Shown: positions 1-7,586 of the stretch, piece after piece
Position numbering within the stretch: position 1 is the stretch's first letter
Layout: every line of letters begins with the position of its first letter
Assembly: GCA_031265235.1 (NCBI GenBank)
Contig: JAISCX010000011.1
Span: forward strand, 1 to 33,526
Source: Rickettsiales bacterium
GTDB lineage: Bacteria; Pseudomonadota; Alphaproteobacteria; Rs-D84
Length of the DNA stretch: 33,526 bases
Direction of reading: 5' to 3'
The notes under the pieces: generated by a model
Seen by the model: the letters and a program-made list of their open reading frames with translations, nothing else
The model's database searches: none
Told to the model about the DNA's origin: nothing
Translations under genes and position numbers: made by a program

Positions 1-2896
1 CGCCGCCGACAATCCATACGGATTTTTCAACCAACGCGCCAAGCAGCGAAACAGCCTCTGGCGCGCGGGGATGCTTTGATTTGGTCAGAACGGCGCGCAA
101 TTCCGATTCGTTTTTACGCTGCTTTTCAATATCGGTTTCGGATAGTAATTTTTCTATATCGGCGTCTTTTAATTTCGGTTCGTCCTTCGAAACTTCAAAC
201 AACAATCCGCGCAAAGCATTCTGTTTTTGGTTCAGCGCCAACCGCATCCCAAGTCCGTATTCCGCATTGTCTTCGAACAAAGAATTAGACCACGCGGGTC
301 CGCGGCCGGCGGCATCAGCGGTATACGGCGTTGTCGGCAGATTCGCGCCGTAAATGCTGGAACATCCCGTTGCATTCGCGACGATCATGCGGTCGCCGAA
401 TAATTGCGTCACCAGTTTCAGATAAGGCGTTTCGCCGCATCCCGCGCATGCGCCGGAAAATTCAAACAAATGTTCGCACATTTCGATATGTTTTGGAATA
501 TTCAGATTTAATTTATCGCGGGGCATCGGCGGCAATTCACTTGCAGCGTTAAATGCTTCTTGCTGGCCCCCTGCAACCGCTTCATCATAAGGAATCATTT
601 TCAGCGCATTCACAGGACAGTTCTTTGCGCAAATCTGGCAACCTGTGCAATCCGCCAGCGATATAGTCAGACTGAACTGCATATCCGCACCCAATTCAGG
701 CGTTTTCATCGGAACAGAATTTAATTGCTCTTTGCTATTTGCTATTTGCTCTTTGTTATTCGCATTTATGCGAATAACCGCATGCGGACAAAGCATAGAA
801 CATTTTCCGCATTGGATGCATTTGGACAAATCGCACGATGCAACACGGTCGGATATAGCACGTTTTTCAAATTTGGATGTGCCGATGGGATATTGTCCGT
901 ATGCGAAATCATCTTTGCTGAATGCCGATACAGGCAAAGCATCGCCGCGCATTGCCGCGATTTCGCCCAATACGCCTGCAATTTTCGCGGGCGCGTCTGC
1001 CGTCATGGCGGGCGTCCAATCCGGCGCAAAATTGGATGGCGAAGATGGCGGCGTATATTCCGTCAAAAACTCTGCCGCCCTGTCCACTGCGGCCCAGTTG
1101 GCCGCAACGACAGCCTCGCCTTTTTTGCGATAAGTTTTCTCAATCGCGTCTTTGGCATTTTGGGCGGCAATCGCCGGGTCGATAATTTTCGTCAGATTAA
1201 AGAAATTCAACATTATGAATGTATTGATTCGACGCCCCAATCCCAATTCTTCTGCACCGCGATTTGCGTCCAGAAAATATACCTTTGCACGCATGCGGAT
1301 AAGATGTTCCTGGACATCACGCGGCAGGTTTGCGAATGCATCGTCGGGCGCGCGTGATGTATTAATCATGACCGTGCCGCCGGGTTTCAGTGCGCAAAAT
1401 ACATCAAACCTTTGCGCGATCATGAATGATGACACGGAAATAAAATCCGCATATTCCACCAAATATTGCGAACGGATATGCGTCGGCGCAAACCGCAGAT
1501 GCGACGCGGTCAAACCGCCCGATTTTTTAGAATCATATACAGCATAAGATTGCGGATACAGGTCGGAATTTTCGCCAATAATTTTAACAATATTTTTCAC
1601 CGCCCCCACAGTGCCGTCGGATCCGATGCCATAAAGTATCGCGGATTTGTATCCAGCGTCATCGTTTGCAAATGCCGGGTCGGTCGCCAAAGACAACCCG
1701 GTAACATCGTCATCGATGCCGACGGTAAAATTATGACGCAGCGTGCCCAGCATCATGTTTTCAACGATTGCCTTTACATCGCGGGGCTTGAATTCTTTTG
1801 ACCCCAATCCATACCGCCCACCGAAAACGTGAGTTGCAAGTCGTGAATCGTGAATCGTAGATCTGGACAACGCCGCGACGACGTCCTGGTACAATGGTTC
1901 GCCGATTGCGCCCGGTTCTTTCGTGCGGTCAAGAACGGTTATGTTCTTTGCGGTCGCCGGCAATGCATCCAGGAATGCCGCGGTCGGGAACGGCCGGTAT
2001 AAATGCACCGCAATTATGCCAATTCCACCTGGCAGATGCGCCAATGTTTCATGTATCGTTTCCGCGGCCGACCCCATGACGACAATTATATTTTCCGCGT
2101 CTTTGTCCCCGATATAATCCACCAGTCCGTATTTCCGCCCCGTCAATTCTGCGAATTCATCCATCACCCCCGAAACTATTTCCGGAACCGCATCATAAAG
2201 GCTGTTCGCGGCTTCGCGGCCCTGGAAAAACACATCGGGATTTTGCGCGGTTCCGCGAACTGTCGGCGCGTCGGGTGTCATGCCGCGACCACGCGCCACC
2301 AGCATTAATTCGGTCGGAATCAGCGCGCGCAGCACTTCGTCCGGGATATGCTCTATCCGCGATTCTTCATGCGACGTGCGGAATCCGTCAAAAAAGTGCA
2401 AGAACGGCACGCGCGACCTTAACGTCGCCGCATGCGCGATGGCGGCCATATCGTGCGCCGCCTGGACATTGTGCGCGGACAGCATTGCGAACCCTGTTTG
2501 CCGCACAGCCATAACGTCAGAATGATCGCCAAAAATAGATAATGCATGCGTGGCAATTGCGCGCGCCGCGACATGCATGACAAACGGCGTCTGTTCGCCC
2601 GCGATCTTATACATGTTTGGAATCATTAAAAGAAGGCCTTGGCTGGCGGTAAATGTCGTTGCCATCGCGCCCATCTGCAATGCGCCGTGAATCGCGCCGG
2701 CGGCGCCGCCTTCGGATTGCATTTCTATCACGCCCGGAACCTGGCCCCAGATATTTTTCTTATGCTGGTATGCCCATTCGTCGGCAAGTTCCCCCATCGT
2801 TGACGACGGTGTAATTGGGTAAATCGCCGAAAATTCGCTGCACCGGTATGCCACGTCCGCCGCCGCCCAGTTGCCATCTGTTATAATCTTGGTCAT
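1..2896 (-). CDS. nifJ: Pyruvate:ferredoxin (flavodoxin) oxidoreductase, 3' end cut off by the window
   Basis: Catalyses CoA-dependent oxidative decarboxylation of pyruvate to acetyl-CoA with electron transfer to ferredoxin or flavodoxin, a cytoplasmic enzyme of anaerobic metabolism. About 965 residues are visible of a family length near 1,170-1,200. The N-terminus reads MTKIITDGNWAAADVAYRCS, followed by YPITPSS and QSEGGAAGA, typical of the pyrimidine-binding domain I. DRTKEPGAIGEPLY and GGRYGLGSKEF mark domain II. CIQCGKCSMLCP and CTGCQICAKNCP near residues 690-760 are two [4Fe-4S] ferredoxin motifs, and ACAGCGETPYLKL starts the thiamine diphosphate domain. The start ATG at 2896-2894 follows AAGGAA. 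Two loops (residues about 345-354 and 711-724) are encoded by short heptad repeats that seem to be extra compared with the family. The C-terminus lies outside the window. Confidence 0.97.
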   Translation of the reverse strand, partial: MTKIITDGNWAAADVAYRCSEFSAIYPITPSSTMGELADEWAYQHKKNIWGQVPGVIEMQSEGGAAGAIHGALQMGAMATTFTASQGLLLMIPNMYKIAGEQTPFVMHVAARAIATHALSIFGDHSDVMAVRQTGFAMLSAHNVQAAHDMAAIAHAATLRSRVPFLHFFDGFRTSHEESRIEHIPDEVLRALIPTELMLVARGRGMTPDAPTVRGTAQNPDVFFQGREAANSLYDAVPEIVSGVMDEFAELTGRKYGLVDYIGDKDAENIIVVMGSAAETIHETLAHLPGGIGIIAVHLYRPFPTAAFLDALPATAKNITVLDRTKEPGAIGEPLYQDVVAALSRSTIHDSRLATHVFGGRYGLGSKEFKPRDVKAIVENMMLGTLRHNFTVGIDDDVTGLSLATDPAFANDDAGYKSAILYGIGSDGTVGAVKNIVKIIGENSDLYPQSYAVYDSKKSGGLTASHLRFAPTHIRSQYLVEYADFISVSSFMIAQRFDVFCALKPGGTVMINTSRAPDDAFANLPRDVQEHLIRMRAKVYFLDANRGAEELGLGRRINTFIMLNFFNLTKIIDPAIAAQNAKDAIEKTYRKKGEAVVAANWAAVDRAAEFLTEYTPPSSPSNFAPDWTPAMTADAPAKIAGVLGEIAAMRGDALPVSAFSKDDFAYGQYPIGTSKFEKRAISDRVASCDLSKCIQCGKCSMLCPHAVIRINANNKEQIANSKEQLNSVPMKTPELGADMQFSLTISLADCTGCQICAKNCPVNALKMIPYDEAVAGGQQEAFNAASELPPMPRDKLNLNIPKHIEMCEHLFEFSGACAGCGETPYLKLVTQLFGDRMIVANATGCSSIYGANLPTTPYTADAAGRGPAWSNSLFEDNAEYGLGMRLALNQKQNALRGLLFEVSKDEPKLKDADIEKLLSETDIEKQRKNESELRAVLTKSKHPRAPEAVSLLGALVEKSVWIVGG
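725..766. repeat. Heptad tandem tract inside nifJ
   Basis: Six near-identical 7-bp units in a row on the plus strand (TTGCTCT, TTGCTAT, TTGCTAT, TTGCTCT, TTGTTAT, TCGCATT). The tract is read in frame by nifJ on the minus strand as a hydrophilic stretch (NKEQIANSKEQL) between the two ferredoxin cysteine clusters, a position where a loop can tolerate extra residues. Confidence 0.75.
1836..1863. repeat. Second heptad tract inside nifJ
   Basis: Units TCGTGAA, TCGTGAA, TCGTAGA, preceded by the weaker TTGCAAG, give a 7-bp period. On the minus strand it encodes part of STIHDSRLATH, between GEPLYQDVVAAL and the conserved GGRYGLGSKEF. From memory of the family, these two motifs are normally closer together, so the tract looks like an in-frame insertion in a loop. 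Confidence 0.6.
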
Positions 2897-2925
2897 ATTG
2901 TTTTCCTTGAATATTTGTGCCAACG

Positions 2926-2954
2926 ATTATACATTCATATTCGCCTATTCGCAA
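2926..2954 (-). promoter_or_regulatory. Promoter of nifJ
   Basis: On the minus strand TTGCGA (2954-2949), a 17-bp spacer and TATAAT (2931-2926) form a sigma70-type promoter. The expected transcript start is about 23 bases before the nifJ ATG. It is back to back with a promoter reading right. Confidence 0.6.
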
Positions 2955-2969
2955 GACCGAAATAACACA

Positions 2970-2998
2970 TTGACAAACTTACAATAGGCATATAAAAT
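2970..2998 (+). promoter_or_regulatory. Promoter of the 3057 gene
   Basis: TTGACA (2970-2975), a 17-bp spacer and TAAAAT (2993-2998). The predicted start near 3005 leaves a leader of about 50 bases before the ATG at 3057. Confidence 0.65.
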
Positions 2999-3056
2999 GT
3001 CAACTTAGCCACCTTGCACAGCAGGAAAAAAATGATAATATAAAAAGGGTAAAAAA

Positions 3057-3422
3057 ATGAGCAAACCACATAAAACAGTCCAAATGTCAACAGAAGAACA
3101 GACCGTGCAAAAAACCATACTTTATCTTGCCACAGCACAACACTTTGTTGCGAAAACGAATTTGGAAGTATTACGTTTTTTATACAATGTTGTTTTCGAA
3201 CCCCGCAAAATTAAAAATGAAAAATTGGTAAATGAAATCAAAGGCCAAGCCTTTTCTGCCCTGAACTATGTTAGCCAGACATATAAAGCCTATAGCCAAG
3301 CCATGGACAACAACCAAAAGAAAGAAGCGAACCAGATATTAAAGCAATTCGACGAAGGGAAAAAGAATTATGCCTTTCTTACCACCAGCGTCACAGAAAT
3401 AAAAAATAGTATAGCGAAATAA
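3057..3422 (+). CDS. Unknown 121-aa protein, mostly helical
   Basis: I do not recognise this protein. It has no signal peptide or membrane segment, is rich in Lys, Gln and Asn, and reads as predominantly alpha-helical (for example LYLATAQHFVAKTNLEVLRFL and a charged helix around residues 85-110). The ATG at 3057 follows a GGGTAAAAAA stretch and lies about 50 bases downstream of a good promoter, which supports it being real. It is transcribed away from nifJ. Base composition is more AT-rich than nifJ, compatible with an acquired gene. The frame continues past the stop into the 68-aa frame that starts at 3459. Confidence 0.7.
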   Translation: MSKPHKTVQMSTEEQTVQKTILYLATAQHFVAKTNLEVLRFLYNVVFEPRKIKNEKLVNEIKGQAFSALNYVSQTYKAYSQAMDNNQKKEANQILKQFDEGKKNYAFLTTSVTEIKNSIAK

Positions 3423-3442
3423 AAAAACCGGGCATTTGCCCG
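3421..3442 (-). terminator. Rho-independent terminator reading left
   Basis: Stem CGGGC/GCCCG (3429-3433 with 3438-3442) followed on the minus strand by GGTTTTTTT. It would end leftward transcripts from the ASCH-ctpA operon. On the plus strand there is no T-run, so it is a poor terminator for the 3057 gene. Confidence 0.5.
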
Positions 3443-3458
3443 AGATATCGTTCCCATC

Positions 3459-3665
3459 ATGTCCAGAATCAATGTTTTTAACGGCAGCTGTCCGATTATA
3501 CTGAACCGTGTAACGGGCGAGATACAGAATAACGAAGTTCTGGAATTCATTAGGCTGAATTGCGCCGGGAACGGGATTGTGGTCCTGCCGGCAATAAAAT
3601 GCAACTGCATTGATAAAACAGCATGCCGCGAAGCATGGATAATATATAAAGAATTTATAAAGTAA
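3459..3665 (+). CDS. Possible small Cys-containing protein, 68 aa
   Basis: Unrecognised. The frame starts MSRINVFNGSCPIILN and ends near KCNCIDKTACREAW with five cysteines, and its codon choice looks like a real gene. There is no Shine-Dalgarno sequence before the ATG. It lies in the same frame as the 3057 gene, separated from it by one TAA and a 12-codon gap without further stops, so it could be the detached C-terminus of a longer protein or a read-through product. It is antisense to the expected 3' end of the ASCH-ctpA transcript. Confidence 0.4.
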   Translation: MSRINVFNGSCPIILNRVTGEIQNNEVLEFIRLNCAGNGIVVLPAIKCNCIDKTACREAWIIYKEFIK

Positions 3666-3675
3666 CGAAATTCAA

Positions 3676-4089
3676 TCAAAACAATTTCAAATCATAATCA
3701 GGCATATCGAAATTCCAAAGACATTGCAATCCGCGCGCCGGTATGGGTTCATGCAGAACATCTGCCAGCCCCAGTTTCCAAGCATATCTTCCAGGTCGCC
3801 AATCGCCAAAATCAATTTCCGTTTTTGATTGCGCCGCTATAAATTCCGGCGTCATATAAATACAATCCAGCAATTCGCAAACACATATTACTTTGCCGTA
3901 TGTTTCGAATAATTCAAAATTTTGCGAATGCCTTTTTACTAATTCCCAACCAGCGGCATCCATTATCCGCACACTGGCATGAATAGCAATCCATCCGCGA
4001 TGCCGCGTCGGCCATGAACGCGTCTCGTACTTCTTCAAACCCGCGGCAATCGCCCCTGCCCATGGCTGCCACAGTGTCAGAGCTTTCAT
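3676..4089 (-). CDS. ASCH-domain protein (PUA-like fold)
   Basis: 137 residues forming a single ASCH domain. It opens with MKALTLWQPWAGAIAAGLKKYETRSW, the strand-helix with the conserved LWQPWA and E-x-R positions, continues with GWIAIHAS and VICVCELLDC, and closes with FGDWRPGRYAWKLG. ASCH domains are PUA-like and are thought to bind RNA; some act as ribonucleases or amidohydrolases, but the role of this type is not established. Its ATG (4089-4087) directly follows the ctpA stop (4092-4090), so translation is probably coupled. No Shine-Dalgarno sequence of its own is obvious beyond the end of ctpA. Confidence 0.85.
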   Translation of the reverse strand: MKALTLWQPWAGAIAAGLKKYETRSWPTRHRGWIAIHASVRIMDAAGWELVKRHSQNFELFETYGKVICVCELLDCIYMTPEFIAAQSKTEIDFGDWRPGRYAWKLGLADVLHEPIPARGLQCLWNFDMPDYDLKLF

Positions 4090-5475
4090 TTATTTTTTAC
4101 CCTTGTCTTCTTTATCTTCCGGGGCCGGCTTTTCCTTGGATTCTATTTTCGCCATGGCGCGCACCATGTCGATCGCGCGCGACAGCTGGTAATCATTCTT
4201 GCCGCCAAATCGGAAATCAAACTCGTCGCCGTCATCCTTGTCGGACTTTTTGTCTTCCTCGCCATCCTTTCCATCTTCCTTTTTCCTTTTTTCCCTATCG
4301 CTTTTATCATCATCATTTTTCAATGCGCCGACAAGCGTTGCTTCGGAAAATATATCGCGCTTTTTTTCCAAAACTTCAACCTTGGACTGTAATACTTCAA
4401 CGTCCGGCGTGATGCCTTTGGCCTGGATGCTTACACCGTTCGGCGTATAATACCGCGCGATGGTCAGATGAATCGCCGTGCCGTCGCCCATGGGCTTTTG
4501 TTGCTGCACACTGCCCTTGCCGAATGTTTGCGCCCCCATGACGATTGCGCGATTGTTGTCCTGCAACGCACCCGCAACGATTTCCGACGCCGATGCGGAC
4601 CCATGGTTAACCAGCACGGCAATCGGCTTGCCATTTGCAAAATCGCCCGGCTTTGCCATTGAAACCTCTATATCGCCCTTGTCGCGTCCGCGGGTCGAAA
4701 CTATGTCGCCGCTATCTAGAAACGCGTCCGCGACATCGATCGCCGCGGTCAGGTATCCACCGGGATTATTGCGTACATCAATAATGTATCCCTTGACCTT
4801 TTTCTTTTCCAGCGCTGCAACCGCATCCTTTAATTCGCGCGAAGTAGTCGCGCCGAAATCAGAAATGCGAATATATCCGACATCGTCATCCTTTACTTCA
4901 TATTTTATGGATTTGACTTTTATAATCGCGCGGCGAAGCGTTATTGTACGCGGATCGCTGCCGGGCTGCATGATGGTAAGCTTTACTTTTGTTCCAGGGC
5001 GTCCCTTCATTTTTTTCACGGCCTGATTCAGGGTCAGCCCGCCCACCTGTTCGCCGTCAATATGGGTGACATAGTCGCCGGCCTTGATGCCTGCGCGCGC
5101 GGCGGGTGTGTCGTCGATCGGGGAAATTACGCGAATTACACCCTTGTCCGCAGTGATTTGAATGCCAAGTCCGCCGAATTCGCCATGCGACTTGTCTGTA
5201 AAATCTTTCATTTCTTCGGCATTAAGGTATGAAGAATGCGGATCCATAGACGCCAGCATGCCGTTCATCGCCGCTTCCAGCAGTTTCTTTTCATCCACTT
5301 CTTCCACATAGTTTTCCCGCGCAGCTTCAAATACCAGCGCGAATTTCTTAAGATGTTCGTAAATCTGTTCGTCCGTCAGGTGTTTGATCGGCTCTTTTTT
5401 TTCGGCATCCGCGGCGATCACGCCGGACACAACCGATATTGATATCAACGCCGACGCTAATATTTTTTTGAACAT
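4090..5475 (-). CDS. ctpA: Carboxy-terminal processing protease, S41 family
   Basis: A periplasmic serine protease that trims C-termini of envelope proteins and, in several bacteria, controls cell-wall hydrolases. Residues 1-22 are a signal peptide ending in VIAADA. A PDZ domain spans about 98-180 (GIQITADKGVIRVISPIDDTP). The S41 core follows, with YIIDVRNNPGGYL at 230-242, the Ser in GSASASE (Ser295), Lys320 in FGKGSVQ and Gln324, matching the Ser-Lys-Gln spacing of CtpB-type proteases. The last 80 residues carry an unusually long Lys/Asp/Glu-rich segment. In many alphaproteobacteria ctpA sits directly downstream of envC; here a plus-strand Fic-like gene separates them. Confidence 0.95.
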   Translation of the reverse strand: MFKKILASALISISVVSGVIAADAEKKEPIKHLTDEQIYEHLKKFALVFEAARENYVEEVDEKKLLEAAMNGMLASMDPHSSYLNAEEMKDFTDKSHGEFGGLGIQITADKGVIRVISPIDDTPAARAGIKAGDYVTHIDGEQVGGLTLNQAVKKMKGRPGTKVKLTIMQPGSDPRTITLRRAIIKVKSIKYEVKDDDVGYIRISDFGATTSRELKDAVAALEKKKVKGYIIDVRNNPGGYLTAAIDVADAFLDSGDIVSTRGRDKGDIEVSMAKPGDFANGKPIAVLVNHGSASASEIVAGALQDNNRAIVMGAQTFGKGSVQQQKPMGDGTAIHLTIARYYTPNGVSIQAKGITPDVEVLQSKVEVLEKKRDIFSEATLVGALKNDDDKSDREKRKKEDGKDGEEDKKSDKDDGDEFDFRFGGKNDYQLSRAIDMVRAMAKIESKEKPAPEDKEDKGKK

Positions 5476-5589
5476 ATCTTCCCTTTAATTTATAACGTTT
5501 GTAGAATTAGCAAAATATTAAACGCAAAGCAATATAATATATATTGACAATCTATATATATAGTATAACATATAAACAAAAGACCCGAC

Positions 5590-6336
5590 ATGCCCAAAGC
5601 AGACCTAAAATTTGAGATAAATGAAAATAACCAGCGCATAAAAGCTTTGCTACGCAAGTACCCGTTGCTGCGCACAGAATTGACCGGCTGGGCAAAGTCC
5701 GAGGTATATATTGAAAACAAGGTACTTATCCCCAAAAATGAAAATATTTCCCTTAATTATACCTATATGCAGAATCAGCAAGGGGCGATGGACTATATCA
5801 CACGAAAAAAATATCAAATAATAAATTTATCCAAAGCATCCACCCAAGAAATATCATCCGCCAGAATAGGAATGGCATCAGAAATCCGCAGTCTGCATCA
5901 GATGTTGTGTAAAAACACAGGTATTATCGGCGGAGCACTAAGAATCGAAGAAAGGATACTGGGGTTATTGAATATTATTGCCCCTGGTCCCGAATTAATT
6001 TATTATAAAATGGATGACGTTTATTATTACATGATAGACGACAAGCTTGACCCGATAAGCAAGGCTTTGCGCGCACATATAGACATAGTGACGATTCAAC
6101 CGTTCCGGGATTATAACAAAAGACTGGCGCGAATGGCAATGAATTGGACGTTGGTCCAGAACGGATATACGCCCATGCTGTTTCATTATAAGCAAGACCG
6201 TGAAAAATACATGCACGCGATAGCAAAAAGGGATGGAAAGTCCACATATTATGACTTTATGCAGAAAATCATGCTGCGCAGTCAAAATGAAATAATCCAA
6301 ATCCTATCCAAAGGCGGAAAGATCACCCGCCAATGA
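5590..6336 (+). CDS. Fic-fold protein with a degenerate active-site motif
   Basis: 248 residues. Residues about 155-215 follow the Fic core: DPISKALRAHIDIVTIQPF, then RDYNKRLARM, then NWTLVQNGYTPMLFHYKQDREKYMHAI. Active Fic proteins carry HxFx(D/E)GNGRxxR and transfer AMP or related groups. Here the His is Gln (codon CAA) and both Gly positions are Tyr and Lys, while Phe, Asp, Asn and Arg remain. An upstream SSARIGMASE might be a worn inhibitory-helix motif. The frame is intact and the C-terminal half is well preserved, so this may be a selected pseudo-enzyme and not decay. The gene is AT-rich, follows a very AT-rich stretch with TTGACA at 5544, and lies on the opposite strand between envC and ctpA, suggesting insertion. 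Confidence 0.75.
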   Translation: MPKADLKFEINENNQRIKALLRKYPLLRTELTGWAKSEVYIENKVLIPKNENISLNYTYMQNQQGAMDYITRKKYQIINLSKASTQEISSARIGMASEIRSLHQMLCKNTGIIGGALRIEERILGLLNIIAPGPELIYYKMDDVYYYMIDDKLDPISKALRAHIDIVTIQPFRDYNKRLARMAMNWTLVQNGYTPMLFHYKQDREKYMHAIAKRDGKSTYYDFMQKIMLRSQNEIIQILSKGGKITRQ

Positions 6337-6409
6337 ATTCTTTCCATAATACTATGCACCCCCGGCACAGACATAGAAGATCTGATGAAATATTTTAACT
6401 TTTCTATTC

Positions 6410-7501
6410 CTAGTCCGGTTCGTTGAACAAGCGCGCGGGATTAATCGCTTTGCCGCCGCGACGAATTTCCAAATATAATTCCGGTCTGCCGCCGTTCTTG
6501 TCGCTGTCTGGCATGCGGCCGATGGGTTCGCCCGCCAGAACTTCCTGGCCGACAAGAACATCCGTAGTGCCCAGGCCGGCCATTACCGAATTATATCCAT
6601 TCTTATGAGACAGAATCAAAACGCGCGCATATCCTTTGAAACTGTCCGCAAATTTCACAAAGCCGTCGGCAGGCGCCGCGACAAGCGATTCTCCGCGCGC
6701 GCGAATACGCCAGCCATCGGAAACCAGACCCAAAGCGGACTTTTCCCCAAACACGGCAACCAATCGGCCAGATACCGGCGCGTTTAGCTTTTTCGTGCTG
6801 AACGAAGTATCTGCGGAAAGCGCGCTTGATCCGACCCCCGCCGCCAATTCCGCCAGATTCTTTGCCCGCGCGGACAATTCGCGAAGACGTTTCTGCAATT
6901 CATACTGTTCCGCCCGCAGTTTTTCATTTTGCGCTGTGCGCGTACGCAACAGCTTGTCCAGCGATGCTCTTTCCGCGTTGTATTTTTTGGCCGTCGCGTC
7001 AAATTTCCTCTGCTCTATTTTCTTGTCCGCCTGGGTTTCTTCCAATTCCGCAATTTGCGCGGCGGCAATCTTCATTTCCGAATCAAACTGCTGCGCGACG
7101 CCGACCAGCAGGACGCTGGACAACACATACTCTCTGGCGTCATCTGTTGCAAACACAGGGTGCAAAGACATCGCGAGAACCCCGCCCGCGGCGTCCGCCA
7201 TGCGTCCGCGGTGAACAGAAATAATTGCCTCCAACGCGGCGCGGCGGCGTTCCAATTCGTTGATTTTATCGCGAAGCGATGTACGCTTTGCCTCCAGCTT
7301 GTCCACCCTGCCCGCCGCGCGCACCAAGTCTTTTTTTGTTTTATCAACAGTCCTGTCGGATTCTTTTACTTTTTTTTCCGCGGCCTTGTTTTCCGCTTCG
7401 GTCTTTTTAAGCTGCGCCTGAACCATGGCCAAGTCCACCGATGCCGCCGGCGCCGCAAGCGGCGCCATAATCAACATAACAATTAACAATAACTTCTTCA
7501 T
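6410..7501 (-). CDS. envC: EnvC-type murein hydrolase activator (coiled coil plus degenerate LytM/M23 domain)
   Basis: A periplasmic factor that activates amidases splitting septal peptidoglycan. I place the start at 7501, where MKKLLLIVMLIMAPLAAPA forms a signal peptide; the frame is open further upstream (to 7594), but that would bury the signal and overlap the divergent gene. Residues about 25-230 are a long coiled coil. The C-terminal 110 residues are an M23 fold (SGRLVAVFGE, APADGFVKFADS, LGTTDVLVGQEVLAGEPIGRM). The zinc-binding HxxxD and HxH positions are absent (LYLEIR in place of LHFEIR), as expected for the non-enzymatic EnvC class. It normally pairs with the downstream ctpA. Confidence 0.88.
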   Translation of the reverse strand: MKKLLLIVMLIMAPLAAPAASVDLAMVQAQLKKTEAENKAAEKKVKESDRTVDKTKKDLVRAAGRVDKLEAKRTSLRDKINELERRRAALEAIISVHRGRMADAAGGVLAMSLHPVFATDDAREYVLSSVLLVGVAQQFDSEMKIAAAQIAELEETQADKKIEQRKFDATAKKYNAERASLDKLLRTRTAQNEKLRAEQYELQKRLRELSARAKNLAELAAGVGSSALSADTSFSTKKLNAPVSGRLVAVFGEKSALGLVSDGWRIRARGESLVAAPADGFVKFADSFKGYARVLILSHKNGYNSVMAGLGTTDVLVGQEVLAGEPIGRMPDSDKNGGRPELYLEIRRGGKAINPARLFNEPD

Positions 7502-7537
7502 GCCAACAGCATACCAAAAAACGTCCGTAATTTCCAC

Positions 7538-7566
7538 TTGAATAAATATCGCTTCTGTAATAAATT
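7538..7566 (+). promoter_or_regulatory. Putative promoter of the 7587 gene
   Basis: TTGAAT (7538-7543), 17-bp spacer, TAAATT (7561-7566). It is followed by AGAGG at 7572, which serves the TTG start at 7587. The predicted transcript start lies close to that ribosome binding site, so the leader is short. Confidence 0.4.
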
Positions 7567-7586
7567 TTAATAGAGGAATCAATTTT

